A DNA stretch of 64,000 bases from Lachnospiraceae bacterium RM5. Lineage in GTDB: Bacteria > Bacillota > Clostridia > Lachnospirales > Lachnospiraceae. The DNA lies in the NCBI GenBank assembly GCA_900110975.1, contig FOFK01000005.1, positions 184,329 through 248,328 of the forward strand. The letters run 5' to 3'. Made by a program: the position numbers and the translations under genes. The notes below the pieces were generated by a model. It saw only the letters and a list, made by a program, of their open reading frames with translations, had not been told where the DNA came from and searched no databases. The first letter of the stretch is position 1. Each line of letters begins with the position of its first letter. Below are positions 20,268 through 29,034 of this stretch, one piece after another.

Positions 20268-20314
20268 GGCGAGTAACGTAGATTTCCATTTTTTCTTTTC
20301 CTACGTTACTCGCC
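20268..20314. repeat. Inverted repeat / strong hairpin
   Basis: Perfect 14-bp arms (GGCGAGTAACGTAG at 20268-20281 and its complement at 20301-20314) around a 19-nt pyrimidine-rich loop. Shorter outer arms (GAATGA 20261 / TCATTC 20325) extend it with bulges. It is GC-richer than its surroundings and not followed by a T-run. Confidence 0.85.
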
Positions 20315-20334
20315 ATTGTTCATTCAAGAAAAAA

Positions 20335-20588
20335 ACTATAAATATAGCAAAATCAAGGAATTTTATAGCTTTTTGAGGTGTAAAAATAGCTTTTTTAATA
20401 AGAAACGGCTATAAACATAGCAAAATCAGCAAAAATTATAGCTTTTTGAGGTACGAAAATGGCTTTTTTTGTGAGAATCAGCTATAAATATAGCAAATCC
20501 AGCAAAAATTATAGCTTTTTGAGGTACGAAAATGGCTTTTTTTGTGAGAATCAGCTATAAATATAGCAAAATCAAAAGAATTTATAGC
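20335..20588. repeat. Hairpin repeat array 2 (4 units, 73-bp period)
   Basis: Unit starts at 20335, 20408, 20481 and 20554, exactly 73 bp apart. Each 35-nt block runs from GCTATAAA to TATAGC and is followed on the plus strand by TTTTT in units 1-3. The linkers contain AAAATGGCTTTTTTT or a close variant. Units 2 and 3 are nearly identical. Landmark positions inside the unit (TATAGC at offset 30-35, the GGC/GCC-T-run near offset 53-62) match array 1 exactly, although much of the sequence differs. Confidence 0.88.
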
Positions 20589-20704
20589 CAATCGAAAAAT
20601 ATAGCTAACTTACTCATACAGACAAGTATGTGACGGATTATTTAACACTAGTATTGCGGTTATTTAACACTATTATTGTGGTTCTTAAATAAATAGATTG
20701 AATA

Positions 20705-20774
20705 CTTATCTGAGAACGCTTACCCGAGAATACTTACCCGAGAATACTTGCCCGAGAATGCTTGCCCGAGAACG
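20705..20774. repeat. 14-bp tandem repeat, 5 copies
   Basis: CTT(A/G)CCCGAGAA(T/C)(A/G) units at 20705, 20719, 20733, 20747 and 20761. The first copy is diverged (CTTATCTGAGAACG). It lies 43 bp beyond the 3' end of the radical SAM gene. Confidence 0.88.
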
Positions 20775-20816
20775 CGTATCTAAAAACCATCTTTTCATCT
20801 TTGTCCCAATATTATC

Positions 20817-21752
20817 TTACACTGCCTTAATTTTTTTATTCAATTCATTTAAAACCCTTTTTTTATCTCCACTCCACATTGGTGCTATAAGAATCTTCTT
20901 ATCCCCATCTCCCGTAAGCCTGTGTATCACCATCTTTTTATCAATAATTTTCAAGCAATCACAGATAATATCAATATATTCTTCCATTGAAAGACACTTA
21001 AATTTCTTATCCAGATATTCTTTCTCCAAATCAGTTTCTTTTAAAACATGAAGTAATTGTAATTTTATCCCATCTGCATTGCTGTTCTTTACATATTCTA
21101 CAGTTTCAAGCATTTCTTTTTTTGTTTCATTTGGAAGCCCAATAATTACATGGACAATTACATTTATACTTCTTTTCTTTAAATTACAAACTGCACTGTC
21201 ATATACACTTAGATCATATCCTCTTCTTATGAATTTTGCTGTATTTTCATGTATTGTCTGAAGTCCCAATTCAACAAAAACCGGCTTGATTTTATTAATT
21301 TTTTCAAGGAGATCTAAAACATCATCTTCTAAACAATCAGGTCTTGTACCTATTGATATTGCAACAATATCCGGATGATTTATAGCTTCTTTATAAATTT
21401 TTTCTAAGTGCTCTACCGGTGCATATGTATTGGTAAACGCCTGAAAATATGCAATATACCTGCCATTATTAATCTTTTTTGAAACTCTTTTTTTACCTTC
21501 ATTAATCTGATCAGTTATAGACAAATCAGAGGACTCTGTAAAATCTCCAGAGCCCTTTCCTGAACAAAATATGCATCCTCTGTTATCTATCTTTCCATCC
21601 CTGTTTGGACATGTAAAACCTGCGTCTATAGCAAGTTTATACACTTTACATCCAAAAGTTTTCTTAAGATAGCTATTCAAACTTATATATTCCACCTTAT
21701 TATCTTGAATATTTTCTTGAATATTATCTTGAATATTTTCTTGAATGTTCAT
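20817..21752 (-). CDS. Radical SAM protein, TIGR01212/YhcC-like
   Basis: 311 aa. The radical-SAM cysteines sit in the extended family motif CPNRDGKIDNRGCIFCSG rather than a plain CxxxCxxC, which is typical of the TIGR01212 family. GTRPDCLEDDVLDLL and VELGLQTIHENTAKFIRRGYD are further family motifs. The biochemical function is not established for this family as far as I know. The N-terminus is a low-complexity NIQEN/NIQDN repeat encoded by a 12-bp tandem repeat; AAGGATGAG precedes the ATG, so this repeat is probably translated. The start overlaps the CotH stop by one base (TAATG), implying translational coupling. Confidence 0.9.
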   Translation of the reverse strand: MNIQENIQDNIQENIQDNKVEYISLNSYLKKTFGCKVYKLAIDAGFTCPNRDGKIDNRGCIFCSGKGSGDFTESSDLSITDQINEGKKRVSKKINNGRYIAYFQAFTNTYAPVEHLEKIYKEAINHPDIVAISIGTRPDCLEDDVLDLLEKINKIKPVFVELGLQTIHENTAKFIRRGYDLSVYDSAVCNLKKRSINVIVHVIIGLPNETKKEMLETVEYVKNSNADGIKLQLLHVLKETDLEKEYLDKKFKCLSMEEYIDIICDCLKIIDKKMVIHRLTGDGDKKILIAPMWSGDKKRVLNELNKKIKAV

Positions 21753-23329
21753 TATTTCTCATCCTTATACAATTCATATGTATCCATAATTTCATAAACA
21801 TAATTTTCAAAAGAAATATTACTGTCATCATCTGATGTAAGCTCACCTTCAAGCGCAAACTTAAACTCTTCTTTTTGATTATCAAAGTCAATGCTTGGTT
21901 CTATTTCATCTTCATAATTATCTTTTGCAATATTATAGACTTTTTCAAAATTTTCTTCTTTCCAATCATCCATTAATGCAACTTCGCTTAAATATTTTTT
22001 ATAATCATCCAGGATAAAATCATCCTCCAAAATCCCATGAGTAATGATTGGATTTTCCTGGTCTCTGCCTAAACCTGCTGCCATATCTGAATATGGAGAC
22101 TCTGCTGTCATACCGCTTCCATCAGGGTTCCATGAATATGTTACTCCAAGACATCTGTCATTATCATATGGAATAATGATTGCCTTTCCAGAACTCTTAA
22201 GAAAATATAAATAATGATTATTATAATTATTTCTTATGTCATCAGGATCCCCATTAAAATAACTTACTGCTAAAAATCTTGCCATATAATCAGTATCTAT
22301 AACACTTTCATACTGCTCTTTTGTTATATTATCATCATTTAGTGTATCAAGTAAATTTATTAATGTTTCATGATTTGAAGTTTTCTTATTGGTCTTTAAT
22401 TTATAATTATAAAACTCATTTGAATCTTTATCATCCACGCCATAACTTACATTTGCACCATAGTCAGCAGGTGAATATGTCCAGCCACATTTGTATAAAT
22501 CTCCACCTAAATCTTCTTCAGGGAGATTTTTTTCTAAAAATATTTTATCAACCGGCTCATACATCATAAAAACACCGTAATTATCATCATTTAAATGAAT
22601 ATTTGTAAGGTTCATCCTCTGCACAAGAAGGTTGTTTTTTCTAAAAATCTCAGCAGCATAATACTCTCTTACAAAAGTTTCATCATAATTTCTATTCCAC
22701 TTAAGCTCCATTTCTTTTAAAGTAGCAAGGGTTCTATCTTTTCTCTTTTCGCGCTCCTTATCGTCTTTCCAAACTTTCACTTCATCATAATAATCCTCAT
22801 TATCAAACGTCTCATTAAAACTTAGTCTGTAATGTGAAAGATTAAGCTTTCCATCTGACTCAACAAGGGCATCTCTTGACATATTTCCTTTTTGTCTGAT
22901 TCCAACTTCACTCATCACGTATTTTTTATCTCCAATAGTAATAGTCAGTTTATCAACTTTTCTATAAATTGGAGATTTTGAATTCATTGACGAATATTCC
23001 TCATAATCATCCTGCAATTTATCAAGTTCCTCATCTGATATTTTTATTTCAACCAGGACATGATTATTAATATCAAATAATTTTTCGTATAACTCATTTG
23101 ACGATTCATCATCCATATCATCAATAAGAATTTCTCCATCTTCTAATTTAAATTCTGTTTCAGTTTTTCCATCCTTATCATCTTTACTGACATTATTACT
23201 CTCACTCTTACCTTTTCCTGCATTAAATTTACTTAAATCACAGCTTGTGATCGTAAAAGAAAATGCAATGAGCAAAAGAACTGCAATACCTTTTTTTAAA
23301 CCTTTTTTTAAACCTTCTTTTAAATCCAT
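21752..23329 (-). CDS. CotH-kinase-family lipoprotein
   Basis: 525 aa. The N-terminus has a signal peptide with the lipobox ITSC (Cys near residue 30) after an unusual KKGLKKGL repeat. The body fits the CotH family: VGIRQKGNMSRDA near residue 140, YGVFMMYEPVDKIFLEKNL, and the kinase-like AIIIPYDNDRCLGVTYSW with conserved Asp residues. CotH proteins phosphorylate spore-coat or surface proteins, and lipoprotein versions in Clostridia are of unknown target. GGAGG precedes the ATG. It is coupled to the radical SAM gene downstream and lies downstream of the DUF4353-type surface protein. Confidence 0.88.
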   Translation of the reverse strand: MDLKEGLKKGLKKGIAVLLLIAFSFTITSCDLSKFNAGKGKSESNNVSKDDKDGKTETEFKLEDGEILIDDMDDESSNELYEKLFDINNHVLVEIKISDEELDKLQDDYEEYSSMNSKSPIYRKVDKLTITIGDKKYVMSEVGIRQKGNMSRDALVESDGKLNLSHYRLSFNETFDNEDYYDEVKVWKDDKEREKRKDRTLATLKEMELKWNRNYDETFVREYYAAEIFRKNNLLVQRMNLTNIHLNDDNYGVFMMYEPVDKIFLEKNLPEEDLGGDLYKCGWTYSPADYGANVSYGVDDKDSNEFYNYKLKTNKKTSNHETLINLLDTLNDDNITKEQYESVIDTDYMARFLAVSYFNGDPDDIRNNYNNHYLYFLKSSGKAIIIPYDNDRCLGVTYSWNPDGSGMTAESPYSDMAAGLGRDQENPIITHGILEDDFILDDYKKYLSEVALMDDWKEENFEKVYNIAKDNYEDEIEPSIDFDNQKEEFKFALEGELTSDDDSNISFENYVYEIMDTYELYKDEK

Positions 23330-23410
23330 AAAACCTCCAATTTGTTAAAAACACATATTACGTACCAATTTTTATTAATTATAACATATATTTTCTATAA
23401 TCTGATAATC

Positions 23411-23484
23411 AAAAAAAAGATTATGGCTATAATATGCTTCGACTGTAAGTAAAACCTTATATAAAACATATATACCATAATCTT
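23411..23484 (-). terminator. Terminator after the DUF4353-type gene
   Basis: 10-bp perfect stem (AAGATTATGG 23417-23426 with CCATAATCTT 23475-23484) with a long 48-nt loop. On the minus strand the stem is followed by a run of T residues. The long loop is unusual for a terminator. Confidence 0.6.
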
Positions 23485-23543
23485 TTTCTGGTCTTTTTAA
23501 AATTTTATTCTAATATATAAAAAATATATTATTCAAAATTAAA

Positions 23544-25778
23544 TCAATAAACCGATATAGATATAGTATCCGCACCATTATAATTTGTAAGTGCATCGAT
23601 TTTTTCTGTAGATACAAGATATCTGTATTGTGAATTACTTTCAATATTATAATATTTACATGTTGTAGAACTTACTTCTTTAGGACTTGAAAGAGTCTTT
23701 GAACTTGTCCAATATTTATAAACATAATATGTACTAACACCATCCATCGCATCCCATATAAGTGTATTTACTGAACCTGAATTTGAAACTGCAAGAGATG
23801 TAGGAATATTAGCAGATGAATTACTTCCCACAGTAACACAAACCATATTTTTATTTACATAATCACTAAGTACTTCTCCATCATTTTTTACGGCTCTTAC
23901 AAGATATCTGTAAGTTTTTCCCTCTGTCAGATTATAATAAGTTGTAGTATTTCCCGTAACAACCTTTGGTGCAGATAATGTATCAGAACTTGCCCAATAT
24001 TTATAGACATAATAACATGTAGCATCTTCTACTTCTGCCCATGTAAGTACAGCTTTTGTTCCTATCGTTTTTGCAGTTACAAATGCCGGTGCATCAATAG
24101 TTTCATCTTCCTCAATTACTTCTTCAACAGGTTTAGAAATATCATTTCTTAAATAATATGTATCAGACGAACTAACTCCATCCATTGCAAATACAACATA
24201 TGTAGCATTTTTTGGTGCATCAAAAGAATAAATTATATTTTCTTCCGAATCTACAATAGTTACATAATCTCCGGCAGAAATAATATATGATGAATTATTA
24301 TTTCCTCCAGGCATTCCTGAATTTCCACCCGGATTTCCTCCAGAATTCCCACCAGGCATTCCTATGTTTCCACCTGGATTTCCGCCTGGATTTTCGCCCA
24401 TATTTCCACCAGGATTTGTACTACTTCCACCTCCTGATGATGAAGTTGTCGACCCATTAAATACAATATAATCACCGGATGTAGGCTCTGTTCCGCCCAT
24501 TCCGCTTGATAATCCCACTGCTAAAAATGTCCCGCCACTGTATGTACATGAACCATCATAATCAAGCGCTGTATTTGCATCCTGTGTAGTCGATGCACCA
24601 AACACCAACATTTCACCTCCGGAAATTGATACATTTCCATTAGAATCAAGTCCGTCACCTTCAGCATTTACATTCCAATATCCGCCATAAATATTCATTT
24701 CATAAGAATAATCAGTAAGATCAGAATTTGCAGAATTTATTCCATCATCCGAAGCAACAACAATACCTTTACCTGAATAAAGATTAACTGTTGCTCCTTC
24801 AATTCCTTCACAAGAATTTGTAATTGTAATATCAGGTCCTGCAGAAGAATTTAAAACACCAAGCGACACTACATATTCTGCATGTATTCCATCATCACCT
24901 GAATCAATAGAAATTGTTCCGCCGGTAACATTTACATTATTATCACCATGAATAGCATCAGATTCTGATACAATATCTATTGTACCGCCTGAAATATTAA
25001 TTTCTCCATTTGCATTTATTCCTTTATCCGCTGTTTTCAAAGAAATATTGCCACCGCTGATATTTATATTACCTGAAGATTCCGTATCATCTTCATCTAT
25101 TTCAGCCTTTAATCCATCATTTTCACAACTTATATTAACAACACCACCGCTGATATTTAATTCATTATCATCAGCAATACCATTATTTAAAGCATTTACA
25201 TTAACAGTAGAACCACTAATTGTAATACTCGATAATTCAGCACCTTTAATACCATTTTTACAAGCACTTCCATCAACATTTAAAGTTCCATTCCCTGTTA
25301 TTTCAAGAGATGAGCCACTTTTTACTTTAATAGCTGCTCCTTCAAAAGCATCAGCAATTTCTTCATCTTCTGAATTTTCATTATCCGGATTTTCACTATC
25401 TGTTAATGTTACTGTTCCTTCAATATCCAAAGTTACTTCTGCATTTTTCTTAATAACAAGAGGTGCAGTATCTGCTTCTTCTAACGAAAGATTTTTAAGA
25501 ATAAGATTAACACCTGTTGTTCCTTTTTTCACACTAATGTTTCCATCAGTACAAGAACCTGTAATAATATATGTTCCTGCAGCATTAATAGTTAAATCCG
25601 TACCATCAATTACATATCCGGATGCACTTTCATCTGATGATACAATCCCTGAATCAGAAAATGTAAGTGTTACATTATCTGATGCATATGACGTAAAAGT
25701 CATATTTACTAAACTTATGCCAACCATTGATGATGTTAAAATGAAAGGTAATACTTTATTTTTTATTTTTTTGAACAT
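23544..25778 (-). CDS. Secreted protein: DUF4353-type carbohydrate-binding-like domain plus two FN3-like modules
   Basis: About 744 aa. I start at the ATG at 25778 (MFKKIKNK), which has GGAGG 7 nt upstream; a start 16 codons earlier would translate that ribosome site. A signal peptide ends near SYASD. Residues ~35-420 form a repetitive, Asn/Gly/Ser/Asp-rich beta-helical region (SGGTIDIVSESDAIHGDNNVN and similar) typical of DUF4353. A Gly-Asn-Pro-Met linker follows (GGNPGGN, GMPGGN repeats), then two ~85-residue modules with YYVYKYW and YRYLV motifs. No LPXTG is seen. The same modules end the pullulanase at 43042. Co-occurrence with CotH is known in other Clostridia. Confidence 0.85.
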   Translation of the reverse strand: MFKKIKNKVLPFILTSSMVGISLVNMTFTSYASDNVTLTFSDSGIVSSDESASGYVIDGTDLTINAAGTYIITGSCTDGNISVKKGTTGVNLILKNLSLEEADTAPLVIKKNAEVTLDIEGTVTLTDSENPDNENSEDEEIADAFEGAAIKVKSGSSLEITGNGTLNVDGSACKNGIKGAELSSITISGSTVNVNALNNGIADDNELNISGGVVNISCENDGLKAEIDEDDTESSGNINISGGNISLKTADKGINANGEINISGGTIDIVSESDAIHGDNNVNVTGGTISIDSGDDGIHAEYVVSLGVLNSSAGPDITITNSCEGIEGATVNLYSGKGIVVASDDGINSANSDLTDYSYEMNIYGGYWNVNAEGDGLDSNGNVSISGGEMLVFGASTTQDANTALDYDGSCTYSGGTFLAVGLSSGMGGTEPTSGDYIVFNGSTTSSSGGGSSTNPGGNMGENPGGNPGGNIGMPGGNSGGNPGGNSGMPGGNNNSSYIISAGDYVTIVDSEENIIYSFDAPKNATYVVFAMDGVSSSDTYYLRNDISKPVEEVIEEDETIDAPAFVTAKTIGTKAVLTWAEVEDATCYYVYKYWASSDTLSAPKVVTGNTTTYYNLTEGKTYRYLVRAVKNDGEVLSDYVNKNMVCVTVGSNSSANIPTSLAVSNSGSVNTLIWDAMDGVSTYYVYKYWTSSKTLSSPKEVSSTTCKYYNIESNSQYRYLVSTEKIDALTNYNGADTISISVY

Positions 25779-25935
25779 AAAAAAACCTCCTACTTCCATC
25801 ATATAAATACTTTTATATACCTTCAAATAAATTCTAGATTTTTTAACTGTATTTATAATGATGGAAATATGAAGATTTTGTGAAATTATATTTTAAGATT
25901 ATTTATAATATCTGTCCTGATATCTTTTTAGAAAA

Positions 25936-26613
25936 TTACCTGTTGCTTTTTTCATAATTTTCCTGGATAGATTCTAATATTTCCTCTTTATCAAATGCAT
26001 CCTCCATCATTTTAGAACTTCTACATTTTCTTGCTTTAGAAATAACATTTGACATTACATTAAAATTTAAACTTGTTCCATAACTGTCACACTCATATCT
26101 TACAGCCCTGTTTTTGGAAACTCCAAAACTTTCCGCTACAGATATGGCATCAATATTAGCTCCAAGGAAAATAAATTCCCAATTTTTCTTTTCTTTCTGA
26201 TGCTCTATCATTTTTTTTATTTTTTTATAACTATACTCTCTGCTTGCATTTTCCATTCCATCAGTTGTTATAATAAATAATACTTTTTCAGGAACATCTT
26301 CTTCATTCATATTCTTATGTTCTTTCTTAATATGATTTATACTGCTTCCTATCGCATCAAGAAGCGCCGTACAGCCCCTTACATAATATTCCTTATCCGT
26401 AATAGGTTTAATCTTATCAACAGGCATTCTGTCATGTAACACCTCTACTTCATTATCAAACAAAACCGTTGATACTAAAAGGTTTCCTGCTCCATCTTCT
26501 TTCATCTGTTTTTTTATCATGGAATTATATCCACCTATTGTCTCACTTTCAAGACCAGACATAGAACCACTTCTATCAAGAATATAAACTAATTCTGTTA
26601 CTTTATTTTTCAT
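25936..26613 (-). CDS. von Willebrand factor A-domain protein
   Basis: A 225-aa cytoplasmic-looking protein with a single VWA domain and no signal peptide. The MIDAS motif is intact: DRSGSMSG near residue 13, the Thr-containing VRGCTALLDAIG loop, and TTDGMENAS with its Asp. VWA domains act as metal-dependent protein-interaction scaffolds. GAGG precedes the ATG. It follows an HTH protein and an aldehyde dehydrogenase on the same strand, so it may be regulated with them. The function is unknown. Confidence 0.88.
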   Translation of the reverse strand: MKNKVTELVYILDRSGSMSGLESETIGGYNSMIKKQMKEDGAGNLLVSTVLFDNEVEVLHDRMPVDKIKPITDKEYYVRGCTALLDAIGSSINHIKKEHKNMNEEDVPEKVLFIITTDGMENASREYSYKKIKKMIEHQKEKKNWEFIFLGANIDAISVAESFGVSKNRAVRYECDSYGTSLNFNVMSNVISKARKCRSSKMMEDAFDKEEILESIQENYEKSNR

Positions 26614-26787
26614 AATGCTACCTCACTTTCCATCAGATTTAGTCTGATTATTTATTTGTAAGGTAATTATAATTCTTTATTATCCTTAAATGGTCGCCTG
26701 ACAAGCGACATTTTTCATCTATAATTTTATAAAAATATTTTTTTACAGTCATTTGTATCTTAAATATATTTATCTTAAATATATTAA

Positions 26788-27348
26788 TTACTCAATAATT
26801 ACAGATTCTTTATAATCAGTCAGGGCAAGATTTATTGTATAAAAATCATATATTTCATTCTCAATAAAATATTCAATTATAAGATCAAATTTTGAACTAG
26901 GCGAAAGTGCATACCCTGCCCTTTTTAAAAAATCTCTTGTTTCATCAATATTTAAATTCAAAGCAATTGCAAATGCAAGCACCGTATTTTTCTTAGGTTT
27001 ATAATCTTTATTGCTCCTTATTTTTGAAAAAAGTTTTCTGTCTATTCCTGCAGTTTTATATACTTCAACTTCATTAAACCCCTTAATATCAATAAAATTA
27101 AAAAGGCTTTCCTGCCAGGTATCAGATATATGATTCACTCTGTTTTCTAATGAATCTTTTGTATGATTTCTTGAAGATGAGGTTTTATTCATTTTTGATG
27201 ATAAAAAAGTTCCACTTATTCTACCGGCTTTTTCCCTGACTCCATTTTCCATGGTATATTTTTTTATATCAACATAATTATCATCTATATATTTTTTCAG
27301 ACTCTTTTTAATCTTTTCATATAATTCATTTTTCTTTATCATTTCCAT
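26788..27348 (-). CDS. Helix-turn-helix-type protein of unknown role
   Basis: About 186 aa. The C-terminal ~95 residues look like a compact XRE-like helical domain (EVYKTAGIDRKLFSKIRSNKDYKPKKNTVLAF; LNLNIDETRDFLKRAGYALS) seen in several Clostridial proteins beside VWA, kinase or macro-domain genes. The N-terminal half is Lys/Asn-rich and helical. I favour the ATG at 27348, which has GAGG 6 nt upstream; a TTG at 27384 overlapping the aldehyde dehydrogenase is possible. The domain may bind DNA or protein, and sequence alone does not decide. Confidence 0.7.
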   Translation of the reverse strand: MEMIKKNELYEKIKKSLKKYIDDNYVDIKKYTMENGVREKAGRISGTFLSSKMNKTSSSRNHTKDSLENRVNHISDTWQESLFNFIDIKGFNEVEVYKTAGIDRKLFSKIRSNKDYKPKKNTVLAFAIALNLNIDETRDFLKRAGYALSPSSKFDLIIEYFIENEIYDFYTINLALTDYKESVIIE

Positions 27349-27373
27349 AATCATCCTCTTTATTTTATGATTA

Positions 27374-28792
27374 TTATTTTTCAAAACCCTTTGTTAAAAT
27401 CTTCTTCCAGCTATTTTTCCATCCGTTATAAGGATGTTCACGTAGCGAGAGATTAAAAAATCTTGATCCAATCAGAACAGTTGATGGATGTGAAAATTCT
27501 CTAAATCCCCAAATACCATGATATGCACCCATTCCTGAATGTCCCACACCATTAAAAGGCACTCCTTTAACCATTAAATGCAGGCAAACTTCATTAATAC
27601 ACCCACCACCATATTGTCCACTTGACATTACTTTCATAGCCCATTTTTTATCTCTTGTAAAAATATACATTGCAAGGCCATGTTCACGGGATTCAATAAT
27701 ATCCAGCACTTTATTAATATTTTTATCATCAAAAGGAACTATTGGAAGCAATGGATTAAAAAGCTCATGATTTACAATAGAATCATTAATATCTACAGGA
27801 TAAAGAATTGTAGGCTCAAATTTCAAACAGATATCATCTCCATGCCCTCCAAATATTATTTTATCCTGATTATCTTTTGCTTCATTCATACATTTTTCAT
27901 ATGCACGTTTATCAATAAGTCTTGGATATTCCTCATTTTCCAAAGGCCTCATTCCAATCTGAGAAACAAACTGATTTTTTAATTCTTTAATAAATTCATC
28001 TGCAACTTCCCTTGCAACAGCAACCTGATTGATATTAATACAAATCTGACCACTATTACATAATTTAAAAAATGCAATTTTTCTTGCCGCATCCTTTAAA
28101 TCAGCGTCTTTTCTTACAATGCACCAATTGCCTGTTTCTCCACCAAGTTCTAAAGCAACAGGAGTTAAGTTTTTTGCAGCCATCTCCATTACATGAACTC
28201 CAACCTTTGGCGAACCGGTATAAAAAATCTTATCAAATCTCTGTTCTAAACAAAAATCAGCAACATCATGTCCACCATCAATAACAGCAACATATTTCTC
28301 TGGAAATATTTCATTAATAATTTTCTTTAAAGCTCTGCTGCAATTTACGGATTTTGAGCTAACCTTTATTACCGCTGTATTTCCTGCACTTATACTTGCT
28401 GCAAGCACTCCAAGTGATAAGAGTATAGGAAAATTAAACGGACTGATAATTAACGAAACTCCATAAGGCATTTTATAAACCTTTGTAATTATACTTGGAA
28501 AACATGCAAGGCCACTAAAATGTGTTTCAGGTTTCGACCATGATTTTATACCCGAAAGAATTTCATTTATTTCCATAACAACCGTGCCAATATCACAAAG
28601 ATATGCTTCATTTTCACTTCTTCCAAGATCCTCATATAAAGCCTTTTCAAACTCCTTACTATAACGCAAAACTCCCTCTCTTAATCTCTTCAACTGTCTT
28701 ATACGAAAATCTACATCTAAAGTTTTTCCACCTCTAAAAAATTTTCTCTGTTTTTCAACAACCTCAGAAATTCTATCTTTTGTCCACTCCAT
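27374..28792 (-). CDS. Aldehyde dehydrogenase family protein (class 3-like)
   Basis: 472 aa, NAD(P)-dependent oxidation of aldehydes. It contains the class 3-type N-terminus (QLKRLREGVLRYSKEFEKALYEDLGRSENEAYLCDIG), the cofactor segment FTGSPKVGVHVM, the catalytic Glu in LELGGETG and the catalytic Cys in NSGQICIN, plus a C-terminal PFNGVGHSGMG. LELGGETG replaces the common ELGGKSP. The start is the ATG at 28792, with GAGGG 6 nt upstream, rather than the GTG at 28804. It is the first gene of the ALDH-HTH-VWA run. The physiological substrate is unknown. Confidence 0.92.
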   Translation of the reverse strand: MEWTKDRISEVVEKQRKFFRGGKTLDVDFRIRQLKRLREGVLRYSKEFEKALYEDLGRSENEAYLCDIGTVVMEINEILSGIKSWSKPETHFSGLACFPSIITKVYKMPYGVSLIISPFNFPILLSLGVLAASISAGNTAVIKVSSKSVNCSRALKKIINEIFPEKYVAVIDGGHDVADFCLEQRFDKIFYTGSPKVGVHVMEMAAKNLTPVALELGGETGNWCIVRKDADLKDAARKIAFFKLCNSGQICININQVAVAREVADEFIKELKNQFVSQIGMRPLENEEYPRLIDKRAYEKCMNEAKDNQDKIIFGGHGDDICLKFEPTILYPVDINDSIVNHELFNPLLPIVPFDDKNINKVLDIIESREHGLAMYIFTRDKKWAMKVMSSGQYGGGCINEVCLHLMVKGVPFNGVGHSGMGAYHGIWGFREFSHPSTVLIGSRFFNLSLREHPYNGWKNSWKKILTKGFEK

Positions 28793-28862
28793 ATATACCC
28801 TCACTTATTTTACAAATTTTATTTGATATAATTACCATTTTAACCTGTCTCTTACTTTCTTT

Positions 28863-28891
28863 ATTATACAATATCTGCCAAATACATGTAA
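28863..28891 (-). promoter_or_regulatory. Candidate promoter of the aldehyde dehydrogenase gene
   Basis: Minus strand: a weak -35 (TTACAT, 28886-28891), a 17-nt spacer, and a perfect TATAAT (28863-28868). It lies about 70 nt upstream of the ATG at 28792. Confidence 0.5.
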
Positions 28892-28958
28892 TAAAATATT
28901 TTTTTCTGTTCCCATGTTCATTAAATAAAAATTAGCTTTAAATAATGCAAAAATAGTT

Positions 28959-29008
28959 AAAAAAATCAGACAATGCATAATTTAAAATACAAATTATACA
29001 CTGTCTGA
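28959..29008 (-). terminator. Terminator downstream of hairpin array 3
   Basis: Minus strand: TCAGACA (complement of 29002-29008) pairs with TGTCTGA (complement of 28966-28972), with an inner AT stem (ATAATTT/AAATTAT), followed by seven T residues. It would end transcripts that come from the zinc-ribbon genes and cross array 3. Confidence 0.65.
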
Positions 29009-29034
29009 CTTATAATAATTTCTAAATAAAATTT

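Larger units (their letters stand above)
19985..20816. other. Gene-free, repeat-dense intergenic region
   Basis: I see no credible gene in these 832 bp. From left to right they hold a small palindrome (TATCCA/TGGATA, 20035-20050), a 24-bp AT-rich tandem repeat, a 14-bp-arm hairpin, hairpin array 2, a pair of 22-bp direct repeats containing TTATTTAACACTA (about 20638-20681), and a 14-bp tandem repeat. A plus-strand frame crossing 20698 simply reads through the 14-bp repeat into the antisense of the next gene. Confidence 0.8.

Noticed and set aside
20698..21051. Plus-strand open frame of 117 codons
   Set aside because: It reads through a 14-bp tandem repeat and then antisense to the radical SAM gene. 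It has no ribosome site and no recognisable motif.
25048..25806. Long plus-strand open frame opposite the DUF4353-type gene
   Set aside because: It is a shadow of the repetitive Ser/Asp/Gly-rich coding strand. The product is low-complexity and lacks a ribosome site.
25779..25826. Upstream start for the DUF4353-type protein
   Set aside because: The extension translates the GGAGG ribosome site and places 16 residues before a normal signal peptide.
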